From NCBI RefSeq assembly GCF_004745945.1, contig NZ_SRLE01000005.1, forward strand, positions 248,001 to 312,000: a stretch of 64,000 nt of DNA, in the 5' to 3' direction. The DNA comes from Mangrovimicrobium sediminis. GTDB taxonomy: Bacteria > Pseudomonadota > Gammaproteobacteria > Pseudomonadales > Halieaceae. Below the pieces are notes generated by a model. The model made no database searches and was not told where the DNA came from. It saw only the letters and a list, made by a program, of their open reading frames with translations. Every line of letters begins with the position of its first letter. Position 1 is the first letter of the stretch. Below, one piece after another: positions 9,032 through 17,404 of this stretch. A program made the translations under genes and the position numbers.

Positions 9032-9772
9032 TCAGGCGCGCGCCATCTTGCGCCGCAAAAAGGCGATCTGCGCCGCCAGCGGCAGGTCCTTTGGGCACAG
9101 GTCCTCGCAGCCGAGCAGGGTCATGCAGCCGAACACGCCGTCCTCGTCGCCGACCAGTTCGTAGTAGTCCGCGTCCTCGCGGGTGTCGCGTGGGTCCAGG
9201 CGGAAGCGGGCCACCTGGTTCAGGCCCACGGCGCCGACGAAGTTCTCGCGCATCTGCGCCGTGCCGCAGGCGGCGATACAGCAGCCGCACTCGATACAGC
9301 GCTCCAGTTCGTAGATCTCCCGGGCCAGTGCCGGGTCCATCGGCGCCTCGACCTGTGCCAGATTGTGATCCGCCAGGCCGGCGTCGTGCACCCAGGTCTC
9401 CAGCCGCTCGGACATGCCGCGCATCCACTTGCCGGTGTTTACCGACAGGTCGGCGATCAGCTCGAAACCCGGCAGCGGCGCCAGGGTGATGGTGTCCGGC
9501 AGGTCGCGGGTGAGGGTGCGGCAGGCCAGGCCCGGGCGGCCGTTGATCAGCATGCCGCAGCTGCCGCAGATGCCGGCGCGGCAGACGAAATCGAAGCTCA
9601 GCGAGGCGTCCTGCTCCTCGCGCAGCAGGCTGAGGGCGACGAACAGGGTCATCGCCTCCGCCTCCTCGAGGCGGAAGTCCTGCCACTCGGGGGTCTGCTC
9701 CGGTTCGGCCGGGTTGCAGCGCAGCACGCGGATGGTCAGTTCGCGCACCGCGCGCGTCGGAATCTCGCTCAC
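9032..9772 (-). CDS. frdB: Fumarate reductase/succinate dehydrogenase iron-sulfur subunit
   Basis: 246 aa. It carries electrons between the flavoprotein and the membrane haem subunit through three clusters. [2Fe-2S] ligands are in CRAGICGSCG and the following GLAC (about 64-84); [4Fe-4S] and [3Fe-4S] ligands are in CIECGCCIAACG (about 158) and CMTLLGCEDLCP (about 215-225). The start is GTG at 9772, and its GTGA overlaps the TGA of the flavoprotein gene, so the two are translationally coupled. It is the last gene of the C-A-B operon, as in Wolinella frdCAB and Bacillus sdhCAB. Whether the complex runs as fumarate reductase or succinate dehydrogenase in vivo cannot be read from this subunit. 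Confidence 0.94.
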   Translation of the reverse strand: MSEIPTRAVRELTIRVLRCNPAEPEQTPEWQDFRLEEAEAMTLFVALSLLREEQDASLSFDFVCRAGICGSCGMLINGRPGLACRTLTRDLPDTITLAPLPGFELIADLSVNTGKWMRGMSERLETWVHDAGLADHNLAQVEAPMDPALAREIYELERCIECGCCIAACGTAQMRENFVGAVGLNQVARFRLDPRDTREDADYYELVGDEDGVFGCMTLLGCEDLCPKDLPLAAQIAFLRRKMARA

Positions 9773-11748
9773 GGGGCGTCTCCCAGGCGTTGGTTGCGCG
9801 CCTGCAGCCCGGCGGGCAGCAGGTGCAGGAAGGGCATCAGCAGTTGCTGGCGGGCGTGGCGGTCCAGTTCGCCCGCGGCGGCCAGGGCCTGCTCCAGCTG
9901 CGCCTGGCGCGTGGCGGTGTCCGGGTGCTCGATAAAGTCGCGGGCGCCGTAGCCGCGCCAGCCCGGGGGCAGTTCCATGCCCATCACGTCCAGCGCTTCG
10001 TAGTCGAGCTGCGGCGTTTCGGCGTCATCGCCGGGCCAGCGCGCCAGGGTGCGGCACAGCCATTTCTGGTCGTCGCGCCGCGGGAAGTCATCGCGGTAGT
10101 GGGCACCGCGGCTCTCCTCGCGGGCCAGGGCGCCGCTGGCGACGCACAGGGCCAGCTTGAGCATGCGCGGCAGGCGATAGGCGGCGACCAGTTCCGGGTT
10201 GGGGCCGCGTGCCTGGCTGCGCAGACCGACATTGGCCGAGCGCTGCAGCAGGTCGCGCAGGGTATTCACCGCCTGCTGCAGCTTGTCGCCGTGACGGAAG
10301 ATGCCGACGTTGGCGGTCATGGTCTCCTGCATCAGCCGCGTGAGTTCCACCGCGCTCTCGCCGCCGCTGTTGCCGGCGATGGCGGCCAGCTTGTTCGCCT
10401 CGCGCCGGTGGAATTCCTCCGCCAGGGTGGTGGATACGGTCAGCGCCCCCTCGGGCGAGGCGCAGAAATCGGCGATCGCCTCGCCGGCGATCATCCCGGC
10501 CACCACGGTCTCCGCCACCGAGTTGCCGCCCAGGCGGTTGAAGCCGTGCATGTCCCAGCAGGCCGCCTCGCCCACCGCGAACAGGCCGCGCAGGGTGGGG
10601 CTGTGGCAGTGCGGGTCGGTGCGCACGCCGCCCATCGAGTAGTGCTGCGCCGGGCGCACCGGGATCAGCTCGCGCGCCGGGTCGATGCCGAGGAAGTACT
10701 GGCAGATCTCCTGCACCTCGCGCAGTTGGGTGTTGATATGCGCCTCGCCCAGCAGGCGGATATCCAGCCACAGGTGTTCGCCGAAGCGACTACTGGCTGC
10801 GTGGCCGGCGGCGATGTGCTCCTCCATGCGCCGGCTGACCACGTCGCGCGAGGCCAGCTCGGCCTTTTCCGGCTCGTAGCCGGGCATGAAGCGCTCGCCG
10901 GCGCCGTCCAGCAGCAGGCCGCCATCGCCGCGACAGCCCTCGGTGACCAGGATGCCGGCGGGGAAGATCCCGGTGGGGTGGAACTGCACGGCCTCCATGT
11001 TGCCCAGCGCCGCGCGCCCGGTCTCCAGGGCGATGGCCGCGCCCATGCCCTCATTGATGATGGCGTTGGTGGAGACCCGGTAGATGCGGCCGAAGCCGCC
11101 AGTGGCAATACAGGTGGCCCGCGCCAGGTAGGCGACCAGCTCGCCGCTCATCAGGTTGCGCACGATGGCGCCGCAGCAGCGCTCGCCGTCGTGGATCAGG
11201 GCCACGGCCTCCATGCGCTCGTGCACCGGGATGCCGGCGGCGATGGCCTGGTTGCTCATGGTGTAGAGCATGGCGTGGCCGGTGCCGTCGGAAACGTAGC
11301 AGGCGCGCCACTTGGCGGTGCCGCCGAAGTTGCGGCTGGTGATCAGGCCGTGGGCGGCGTCCGCCTCGCTCACTGTCTGTTTCTGGCCGTTGACGGTGAT
11401 GCTGTGCTCGCCGCGCTCGACCCGGCTCCAGGGCACGCCCCAGGCGGCGAGTTCGCGGATCGCCTTGGGCGCGGTGTGGGCGAACATGCGCACCACCTGC
11501 TGGTCCGCGCCCCAGTCCGAGCCGCGCACGGTGTCGGCGAAGTGCAGGTCCTCGTTGTCGCCCTGCGCGCCGCGGCAGTTGCCGAGGCTGGCCTGCATGC
11601 CGCCCTGGGCGGCGGCCGAGTGCGAACGCTTGGCCGGCACCAGGCTGATGATCGTCACTTCCAGGCCGCGCCGGCGCGCGCCGATGGCCGCGCGTTGCCC
11701 GGCGAGGCCGCCGCCGATCACCAGAACATCGGTGTGCAAGATACGCAT
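9769..11748 (-). CDS. frdA: Fumarate reductase/succinate dehydrogenase flavoprotein subunit
   Basis: 659 aa. FAD-binding GGGLAGQRA (12-20); His43 in RSHSAAAQGG is the covalent-FAD histidine; HPTG with His257; Arg301 in SRDVVS is the catalytic proton-shuttle arginine; His369 in QHYSMGG. These numbers coincide with those I remember for Wolinella succinogenes FrdA, so this is a close member of that branch rather than the E. coli FrdA/SdhA branch. It catalyses fumarate/succinate interconversion on the cytoplasmic face. It starts 1 bp after the cytochrome b gene ends and overlaps frdB by 4 bp. Confidence 0.96.
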   Translation of the reverse strand: MRILHTDVLVIGGGLAGQRAAIGARRRGLEVTIISLVPAKRSHSAAAQGGMQASLGNCRGAQGDNEDLHFADTVRGSDWGADQQVVRMFAHTAPKAIRELAAWGVPWSRVERGEHSITVNGQKQTVSEADAAHGLITSRNFGGTAKWRACYVSDGTGHAMLYTMSNQAIAAGIPVHERMEAVALIHDGERCCGAIVRNLMSGELVAYLARATCIATGGFGRIYRVSTNAIINEGMGAAIALETGRAALGNMEAVQFHPTGIFPAGILVTEGCRGDGGLLLDGAGERFMPGYEPEKAELASRDVVSRRMEEHIAAGHAASSRFGEHLWLDIRLLGEAHINTQLREVQEICQYFLGIDPARELIPVRPAQHYSMGGVRTDPHCHSPTLRGLFAVGEAACWDMHGFNRLGGNSVAETVVAGMIAGEAIADFCASPEGALTVSTTLAEEFHRREANKLAAIAGNSGGESAVELTRLMQETMTANVGIFRHGDKLQQAVNTLRDLLQRSANVGLRSQARGPNPELVAAYRLPRMLKLALCVASGALAREESRGAHYRDDFPRRDDQKWLCRTLARWPGDDAETPQLDYEALDVMGMELPPGWRGYGARDFIEHPDTATRQAQLEQALAAAGELDRHARQQLLMPFLHLLPAGLQARNQRLGDAP

Positions 11749-11749
11749 G

Positions 11750-12469
11750 TCACTCCCTCTCCCAGCTCGGCGTGTAGCGCTCGCCCTTGTAGGGCGCGTG
11801 TTCGGCGCCCAGGCGCATGTAGGTGACCAGCGACGCGGTGCCCAGGCACAGGAAGAAAGCCAGCGCGCTGACCATGAGCAGGCGGGCGCGGCCGCGCCAG
11901 CGGTCGGTGGTCGCGGCGCTGAACGGACCCCATTTCATGGCCAGGCGGTACACGCCGATCGCCGCGTGCAGGTGCACGGTGAGCAGCAGCGGGGCGTACA
12001 GCAGCCAGTAGTGGTCGCTCCAGATACGGTCGGCGGAGGCGTAGGGGCCGATGTCCTCGGGCTGCAGCATCATCTGCGACAGGTGTGCGGCTGCGAGGAA
12101 GAACAGGAAGAAGCCGGTGATTACCTGCACGTACCACAGGGTGCTGTCCCAGTGGCGCATGCGGCCCAGGTGACCGTGCAATTCGCGGTACTGGCGCCAG
12201 GTGGCGGGGAACTTGCGCAGGGCGAGCAGGGCGTGCAGCGCGATCAGCATGAGTACCGTGCCGCCGGCGATGCTGACCAGTTCCGGGTGGGGTTCGCTGA
12301 GCAGGGGCTGGCCCTCAAACGCCTTCGCCACCAGGTACATGGCGTCGTGGCCGAGCAGGATGCTCGACTCGAAGAACATGTGTCCCCAGATGAACAGAAC
12401 GAGCAACAGGCCGCTTGCGCTTTGCAATACGTCCACGCGCGCAGGCCAGCGATTGACGGAAGGTCGCAT
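11750..12469 (-). CDS. frdC: Fumarate reductase/succinate dehydrogenase di-haem cytochrome b subunit (type B)
   Basis: 239 aa, five transmembrane helices. Aligned by eye to Wolinella FrdC, the four haem-ligand histidines fall at His30 (IWGHMFF), His79 (LHALLALRKFP), His129 (AAHLSQMM) and His168 (VHLHAAIGVYRL). The menaquinol-site Glu66 of Wolinella is kept as Glu52 (AKAFE). The proton-pathway residue Glu180 (ELHG in Wolinella) is His166 here (HLHA). It anchors FrdA/FrdB and exchanges electrons with quinone. ATG at 12469 was chosen because homology starts there and GGTGGAAA lies about 8 bases upstream; in-frame codons continue up to 12553. First gene of the operon, divergent from lipA. Confidence 0.93.
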   Translation of the reverse strand: MRPSVNRWPARVDVLQSASGLLLVLFIWGHMFFESSILLGHDAMYLVAKAFEGQPLLSEPHPELVSIAGGTVLMLIALHALLALRKFPATWRQYRELHGHLGRMRHWDSTLWYVQVITGFFLFFLAAAHLSQMMLQPEDIGPYASADRIWSDHYWLLYAPLLLTVHLHAAIGVYRLAMKWGPFSAATTDRWRGRARLLMVSALAFFLCLGTASLVTYMRLGAEHAPYKGERYTPSWERE

Positions 12470-12575
12470 AGGGTAGGTTTCCACCGGGATGACTTTCAGT
12501 GTAGCCGAAGCCCGGCCGGCTGGACCATACCCGAATCGTGGCGGCGCGCGCATCGCGGTGAGCGGCGGGCTTGGG

Positions 12576-12581
12576 TATAAT
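12576..12581 (+). promoter_or_regulatory. Probable -10 element (TATAAT) for lipA
   Basis: A perfect TATAAT lies 39 bp upstream of the lipA ATG in the 150-bp divergent region shared with the fumarate reductase operon. Predicted transcription start is near 12588. No good -35 hexamer is seen at the right spacing, so the call rests on the -10 alone. Confidence 0.45.
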
Positions 12582-12619
12582 CCTGGGTCGTTTTAGCCAC
12601 CGCGCACAGGGTGCAGTGC

Positions 12620-13612
12620 ATGTCCGACCAGGATCTGATTCCAGTTCGCCAGGTCTCCAGCGGCGAGAAATTCGTCAACGACCGCGGTATCACCGCCATC
12701 AAGGACGGCATCAAGGCCAGCTCCGCGGGCGCCGCGGGCCTGCGCAAGCCCGAGTGGCTGCGCGTGCGCATCAAGGGCGGTGAAACCTTCGAGAAGGTCA
12801 ACGCCATCGTCCACGAGCACCGCCTCGCCACGGTCTGCGAGGAAGCCAAGTGCCCGAACATGAGCGAGTGCTGGAGCTCGGGCACCGCGACCATCATGCT
12901 GATGGGCGACGTCTGCACCCGCGCCTGCCGCTTCTGCGCCGTCAACACCGGCAACCCCAGGGGCTGGCTGGACGCCGAGGAACCCGCAAACACCGCCCGC
13001 TCGGTGGAGCTCATGGGCCTCAAGTACGTGGTGCTGACCTCGGTCAACCGCGACGACCTGCCCGACGGCGGCGCCGGCCACTACGCGAGCTGTGTGCGCG
13101 AGGTAAAGGCGCGCAACCCGCAGACCGCGGTGGAAGCGCTGACCCCGGATTTCCTCGGTGTACTGACGGACGTGGAAACCGTGGTGGATTCGGGTATCGA
13201 GGTGTTTGCGCAGAACGTGGAGACGGTGCGCCGCCTGACCCACCCGGTGCGCGACCCGCGCGCCTCCTACGAACAGACCCTCGACGTGCTGGCCCACGCC
13301 AAGCGCTACCGCCCTGATGTCCTGACCAAGACCAGCCTGATGCTGGGCCTGGGTGAGACGGAGGACGAGATCGTCGAGTGCATGGATGACCTGTGCGCGG
13401 CGAACGTCGATATCCTCACCTTCGGCCAGTACCTGCAGCCGACCCGGCACCACTACCCCATCGACCGCTACGTCACCCCCGAGGAGTTCGACAAATACCG
13501 CCGCTGGGGCCTGGACAAGGGTTTCCTGGAAGTGGTCTCGGGTGTGTTCGTGCGCTCGAGCTACCGTGCCGAGCAGGTCCTGCAGAAGAACAATGTCGGC
13601 CTCGGCGAGTAG
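12620..13612 (+). CDS. lipA: Lipoyl synthase (radical SAM)
   Basis: 330 aa. It inserts two sulfurs into the octanoyl chain carried by lipoate-dependent enzymes (PDH, OGDH, GcvH). Auxiliary [4Fe-4S] cysteines are C73, C78 and C84 ([12 protein letters not shown]); the radical-SAM cluster is C99, C103 and C106 (CTRACRFC). The C-terminal RSSY that ligates the auxiliary cluster is present. An in-frame GTG at 12611 is possible, but ATG at 12620 gives the usual length. lipB is not adjacent. Transcription ends at the strong hairpin at 13617-13653. Confidence 0.97.
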   Translation: MSDQDLIPVRQVSSGEKFVNDRGITAIKDGIKASSAGAAGLRKPEWLRVRIKGGETFEKVNAIVHEHRLATVCEEAKCPNMSECWSSGTATIMLMGDVCTRACRFCAVNTGNPRGWLDAEEPANTARSVELMGLKYVVLTSVNRDDLPDGGAGHYASCVREVKARNPQTAVEALTPDFLGVLTDVETVVDSGIEVFAQNVETVRRLTHPVRDPRASYEQTLDVLAHAKRYRPDVLTKTSLMLGLGETEDEIVECMDDLCAANVDILTFGQYLQPTRHHYPIDRYVTPEEFDKYRRWGLDKGFLEVVSGVFVRSSYRAEQVLQKNNVGLGE

Positions 13613-13616
13613 AAAG

Positions 13617-13653
13617 AAAAAGGGGTCAGAGGCTCTGACCCCTTTTTCTTTTT
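13617..13653 (+). terminator. Bidirectional intrinsic terminator / REP-like hairpin after lipA
   Basis: A perfect 15-bp inverted repeat (13617-13631 with 13633-13647, one-base loop) has A-runs on the left and a T-rich tail on the right, directly after the lipA stop. As a terminator it works for the plus strand and, by symmetry, for the minus strand. The core AAAAAGGGGTCAGAG resembles a dispersed palindrome I recall from other proteobacterial intergenic regions, so it may also be a mobile REP-like unit. Confidence 0.85.
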
Positions 13654-13690
13654 TCTCCGTTCGGTAACGCTGGGCGGGTAATCTGCCACC

Positions 13691-14557
13691 ATGATCGCCG
13701 ATATCACCCGCGCACTGTTCGCCCAGGCCCCGCAGGAAACCCTCTACCACTACACTTCGCTCAGCGGCCTGCTGGGGATTGTCGGTAGCGGCGAGTTGCG
13801 CGCCTCCGACATCCGCTACATGAACGACTCTGCCGAGCTGCGCCACACCCTGGACCTCGTCGCCAGCCACCTGTCGCAGCGCATTCTCGCCGGGGTCGAC
13901 AACCCGACCCTGCTCAACCAGTTGCTGGAGTGGCTCACCCACCGTATTGCCAGTGGGCCGATGATCTTCGGCGCCTCGTTTCGCGCCAACGGCAACCTGC
14001 TCAGCCAGTGGCGTGGTTACAGTGTGCACGGGAAGGGCGTCAGTTTGGGCTTTGCCCCGGGGTTTATCGCAGAGCGCGCTGCCAGCCAGGGCTTCCAGGT
14101 GGGGCGCTGCCTGTACGGTGAGGACGAGCAGCGGCAGTTGATCGAGCGCGTGGTCGACGCCATCGAGGCGCTCGCCGCGCAGATGCCGGAAGCGGCGCAA
14201 CACCGCGATTGGTCGCCGGTGTTCGAGCGCGCGGAGGAGGACCTGCTGCGCATGGCGGCGGTGCTCAAGCACCCGTCCTTCGAGGAGGAGCAGGAGTGGC
14301 GCATCGTCTCGCCCGCCATCGAGGATTGCGGCGAGGCCCCGGTGAGCTTCCGCGAGGGGCGCTCGTCCCTGGTGCCCTTCTTCCGCTTCGACCTGCGCTC
14401 GCCGGGACGCGGGCAACTCGAACTCGAGCATGTCTACCTCGGGCCCACCGGCAACCACGAGTTGTCGCTGAAATCCCTGGACCTCTACCTGCAGTGCGAG
14501 GGTGCCGCGCCGCGCCGCGGCATCGACTATTGCCAGATTCCCTACCGCCAGCGCTGA
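13691..14557 (+). CDS. DUF2971-family protein
   Basis: 288 aa soluble protein. The DUF2971 signature is clear: LYHYTSLSGLLGIV at about 18-31, GELRASDIRYMNDSAEL at 34-50, and NLLSQWRGYSVHGKGVSLGF at about 101-120, followed by a conserved EEEQEWRIV near 198-206. The biochemical role of the family is not established to my knowledge; the H-Y-T-S start followed by a short helix is reminiscent of ADP-ribosyltransferase-like folds, a fold-level guess only. It begins 38 bp after the lipA terminator, so it has its own transcription. Its 3' end overlaps the start of the PLP enzyme at 14530. Confidence 0.85.
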   Translation: MIADITRALFAQAPQETLYHYTSLSGLLGIVGSGELRASDIRYMNDSAELRHTLDLVASHLSQRILAGVDNPTLLNQLLEWLTHRIASGPMIFGASFRANGNLLSQWRGYSVHGKGVSLGFAPGFIAERAASQGFQVGRCLYGEDEQRQLIERVVDAIEALAAQMPEAAQHRDWSPVFERAEEDLLRMAAVLKHPSFEEEQEWRIVSPAIEDCGEAPVSFREGRSSLVPFFRFDLRSPGRGQLELEHVYLGPTGNHELSLKSLDLYLQCEGAAPRRGIDYCQIPYRQR

Positions 14558-15447
14558 TCCAGGCGCTGCCCGACGTGCCGGTGCTGGGCCAGTCCCTCGC
14601 CGGGGTCAGCGTGCTGCGCCTGGACCGCCTGGGCGGCGCCGCACCGGGCAACAAGGCGTTCAAGCTGCGCTACATCCTCGCCCGGGCACAGGCCCAAGGG
14701 CTGCGCAGGGTGCTCAGCTTTGGCGGCGCCTGGTCCAACCACCTGCACGCCCTGGCCGCGGTGGGTGCCGAACTGGGGCTGGAGACCATCGGTGTCGTGC
14801 GCGGCGGCGAGACCCCCACGGCCATGCTGGACGACGCCCAGGGTTGGGGAATGCAGCTTCTCCCGGTTTCGCGCGAGGACTACCGGCGCCGTCACGATGT
14901 CGCCTACCAGCGGGAACTGGCGCAAATGCACGGCCCCTGCCTGGTAATTCCCGAAGGTGGCGCCAGCGCCGAGGGGGTGCTGGGCTGCCGCGAGATCGCC
15001 GCGCTGCCCGGCGTCGATGATCCCCGCTGGCGTCGAGTGGTGGTCGCCGTGGGTACCGGCACCACCCTGGCGGGTCTGGCGGCGGGCCTTTCCCGGGTGG
15101 GCGAGGTGGTCGGTGTCGCGGCGATCAGGGGCGGGGACGATCTCGCACCGCGCGTGCGAGAGGCACTGGCGGCCATAGCCGCACAGGCCGGTGTACCCTG
15201 GCACATCGAACACGGTTTTCACTGCGGTGGTTTCGCGCGTGCGGACGCGCAGTTACGGGCTTTTATTCCCGCCTTCGAACACGCCACGGGGGTGCCGCTG
15301 GAGCCGGTCTACACCGGCAAGTTGCTGCTGGCGATTCACGCACAGCTCGCCGCCGGGCACTGGTCACCCGGCGACGAGATTCTGGCGATACACAGCGGTG
15401 GGTTGCAGGGCCGGCGCGGCTATGCCTGGCTCGACCCCTGGCCCTGA
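14530..15447 (+). CDS. PLP-dependent D-cysteine desulfhydrase / ACC deaminase family protein
   Basis: About 305 aa. Fold-type II PLP enzyme: PGNKAFKLRYIL carries the PLP Lys (GNK), SFGGAWSNHLHALAA follows, then PEGGASAEGVLG, VAVGTGTTLAGL (phosphate-binding loop) and the terminal IHSGGLQGRRGY. The family cleaves D-cysteine to pyruvate, H2S and ammonia, or deaminates 1-aminocyclopropane-1-carboxylate; sequence alone does not decide. No ATG exists near the homology start. TTG at 14530 gives a normal family length and overlaps the DUF2971 gene by 28 bp; GTG at 14575 is the alternative but would trim the N-terminus. The overlap implies coupled expression. Confidence 0.88.
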   Translation: MPDSLPPALIQALPDVPVLGQSLAGVSVLRLDRLGGAAPGNKAFKLRYILARAQAQGLRRVLSFGGAWSNHLHALAAVGAELGLETIGVVRGGETPTAMLDDAQGWGMQLLPVSREDYRRRHDVAYQRELAQMHGPCLVIPEGGASAEGVLGCREIAALPGVDDPRWRRVVVAVGTGTTLAGLAAGLSRVGEVVGVAAIRGGDDLAPRVREALAAIAAQAGVPWHIEHGFHCGGFARADAQLRAFIPAFEHATGVPLEPVYTGKLLLAIHAQLAAGHWSPGDEILAIHSGGLQGRRGYAWLDPWP

Positions 15448-15512
15448 TTCAAACCCCGATGGCCGGGCCGCGGCAGGATTGCGGAGCGGCCGCGGCCGGC
15501 GGGGGTCGGCCC

Positions 15513-16391
15513 TCAGTCGAACAGCGAGGGCCGGAAGCGGCTGGCCAGGGCCGGCATGCGCGCGTGCTGGATCTCGGTGAACTCGATCATGCAGGAGTCG
15601 ATCGAGTAATCCATAAAGTTGAACACCGGGTCGTTGCCGGGGCGGGTGGGGCAGGTGTCGTTGCCCACCGGGCAGCCGCTGGAGGGCGAGCGCTGGGCCG
15701 GGGTGTCGCGCACGATGTCGCCCAGTCCCTGGCAGCCGCCCTGGAAGGTGTGGTACAGGCCCAGGTAGTGGCCGACCTCGTGGGTGGCGGTATCGCCCAG
15801 GTTGTAGGGCACCGCGCTGCCGCCGGGCAGTGATTCGTTCAGCACCACCACACCGTGGCGGTAGTCGTCCTCCGGGTAGTACCAGGGGAAGGTCGCCCAG
15901 CCGAGCAGGCCGCCGGACAGGCGTGTGGCGTACATGTTGAAGACGTTGGCCGGGTCCACCGCCAGGGCCTGTTTCATCTGCTGCTCGGCGACCGAGCCAT
16001 TGCCGATGTTGTACCAGCTGTCGTTGCTCACGCGGTTGACGCTGGACAGGGCGAATTGGATGCCCGAGGGGGCGAAGGCCGCGTTCAGCACATCGATCTG
16101 GTCGTCGATCTGGCCGTCGCTGACGAAACCGGCGCCGAGGGAGGAGGTGATGACGTGGAATACCACGGGGATCGTGGTCACCGCGGCCTGGCTGACGCGG
16201 CCACGGGTCTGCTCCAGCACCTCGTAGTACTCCCTGGGCGCCGGACCGTCCGCCACGCCGCAACGCCGGCCTTCCACCTGTCGGCCGTCGATGTCGGTAA
16301 AGGTAATGCGCTCGTCGGCGCCGGCCAGCGATGGTGCAAGAACAGCGGATACAGCCATTGCGCAGGCAAGGGCCCGAAGGGGTGTCTTCAT
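15513..16391 (-). CDS. Secreted zinc metalloprotease (M43/pappalysin-like metzincin)
   Basis: 292 aa with a signal peptide cut near SLAGA (residue 25). The metzincin zinc site HEVGHYLGLYH (HExxHxxGxxH) lies at about 204-214, with the later Met-turn region NFMDYS near 260. VVFHV near 76-80 and CQGLGD plus CPVGNDTC Cys pairs fit the M43B cytophagalysin/pappalysin pattern, whose enzymes are secreted and broad in specificity. It is flanked by convergent and same-strand genes without overlap, so it is probably monocistronic. Substrate unknown. Confidence 0.87.
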   Translation of the reverse strand: MKTPLRALACAMAVSAVLAPSLAGADERITFTDIDGRQVEGRRCGVADGPAPREYYEVLEQTRGRVSQAAVTTIPVVFHVITSSLGAGFVSDGQIDDQIDVLNAAFAPSGIQFALSSVNRVSNDSWYNIGNGSVAEQQMKQALAVDPANVFNMYATRLSGGLLGWATFPWYYPEDDYRHGVVVLNESLPGGSAVPYNLGDTATHEVGHYLGLYHTFQGGCQGLGDIVRDTPAQRSPSSGCPVGNDTCPTRPGNDPVFNFMDYSIDSCMIEFTEIQHARMPALASRFRPSLFD

Positions 16392-16560
16392 GGGGTGATT
16401 CCTTCTGGTTGTAAAGCGTTGTCGTGGTGCCCGGACGGGCGCCCGCTATTGATCGGGAATCAAAAGTATAGCAACGGGGATTGTGGCTGCCAGAAATTTG
16501 CACTGGCGGAGGGGAGAATCACCCACCGGCGCGCGGTGTCGCCGGTGGGGAGCAGGGAAA

Positions 16561-17238
16561 TCAGGCGCGGCGCCTGCCCAGGCGGCGACCGCCGAACAGG
16601 GCCAGCAGGCCGCTCATTGCACCCAGTGCCCACAGCGGCAGGGCGGGGACTTCCTGCGCGACGGGTTCGTCGAGCACGATGTTGTCCAGGCCGACATAGC
16701 TGTCGCCCCAGGCGAAGGTGACGTCGGTGAGGTCCACCCAGTTGGCCGGCAGGGAAAAGGTGTTCCAGACCGCGGTCGGGCTGGCCGCCGCCAGCGGGAA
16801 TGTCGCGACAAGCGTGCCGCCGCCGGAGAGAGTGCCGGTCACGGTGAGGTCGCCCGCCGGGTCGCCGTAGATGGCCGCGGCGCTGAAGCTCTGCAGGGAA
16901 AACGTCGGGGCGCTGGCGGTGATTTCGACCGAGGGTGAGCCACCCTCGAAGGTGAAGAAATCGGTGCCGTCAGGCGGGACGTTGTCCGTGTCATACAGTG
17001 GGTCGAGCAGGAAGATGCTGGTGCTCGGGCCGGCCGTAAAGGTGTAGCCGGAGAGGGTATAACTGGGCGTCACATTTGGTGCGTCACCCGACGGCGCCAG
17101 ATCGTTGAAAGTGAGCGTGATGGCGCTCGCCGCCTGCGCGGTGAGCAGGGTGCAGCCCAACAGGGCAGCCGTGGTGAAATGACGGGTGCGGCGGGAACGT
17201 GCCTGGACGCCCACCCCGGTGTTGGTGCAGTTGAACAT
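16561..17238 (-). CDS. Exported protein with PEP-CTERM-like C-terminal sorting tail
   Basis: 225 aa; ATG at 17238 preceded by GGGGAAA. A signal peptide ends near AASA (residue 39). The body is a beta-sandwich of jelly-roll type with Gly/Thr-rich strands and VGLDNIVLDE near its end, the usual ending of PEP-CTERM cargo. The tail from about 197 has the three sorting parts: VPALPLWALG, a hydrophobic helix (GAMSGLLALFGG) and a basic cluster RRLGRRR. The motif is a variant of VP(x)LP-W-LG rather than strict VPEP. Such tails are processed by exosortases; none is encoded in this window. Probably a surface or matrix protein. Confidence 0.82.
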   Translation of the reverse strand: MFNCTNTGVGVQARSRRTRHFTTAALLGCTLLTAQAASAITLTFNDLAPSGDAPNVTPSYTLSGYTFTAGPSTSIFLLDPLYDTDNVPPDGTDFFTFEGGSPSVEITASAPTFSLQSFSAAAIYGDPAGDLTVTGTLSGGGTLVATFPLAAASPTAVWNTFSLPANWVDLTDVTFAWGDSYVGLDNIVLDEPVAQEVPALPLWALGAMSGLLALFGGRRLGRRRA

Positions 17239-17404
17239 GATTGTTTCCCCTGAGCCTGAGTTTGTTCTTTTTAAACCAGTTATAAACCGGCAAGCATCGC
17301 CGCTGGTAATGGCATAACTGTACGATAATGATACAAGGTTGTACAAGTCACGGCGGGCGACAAGGGTGTGTTCCTGCGGTTTTTTTGGCCTTCCGGTGCC
17401 CTGG

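Noticed and set aside
9790-11826. Open frame of 678 codons on the plus strand
   Set aside because: Antisense shadow of frdA; no recognisable motif.
12593-14458. Open frame of 621 codons on the minus strand
   Set aside because: Spans the lipA terminator and two real genes on the other strand; no motif.
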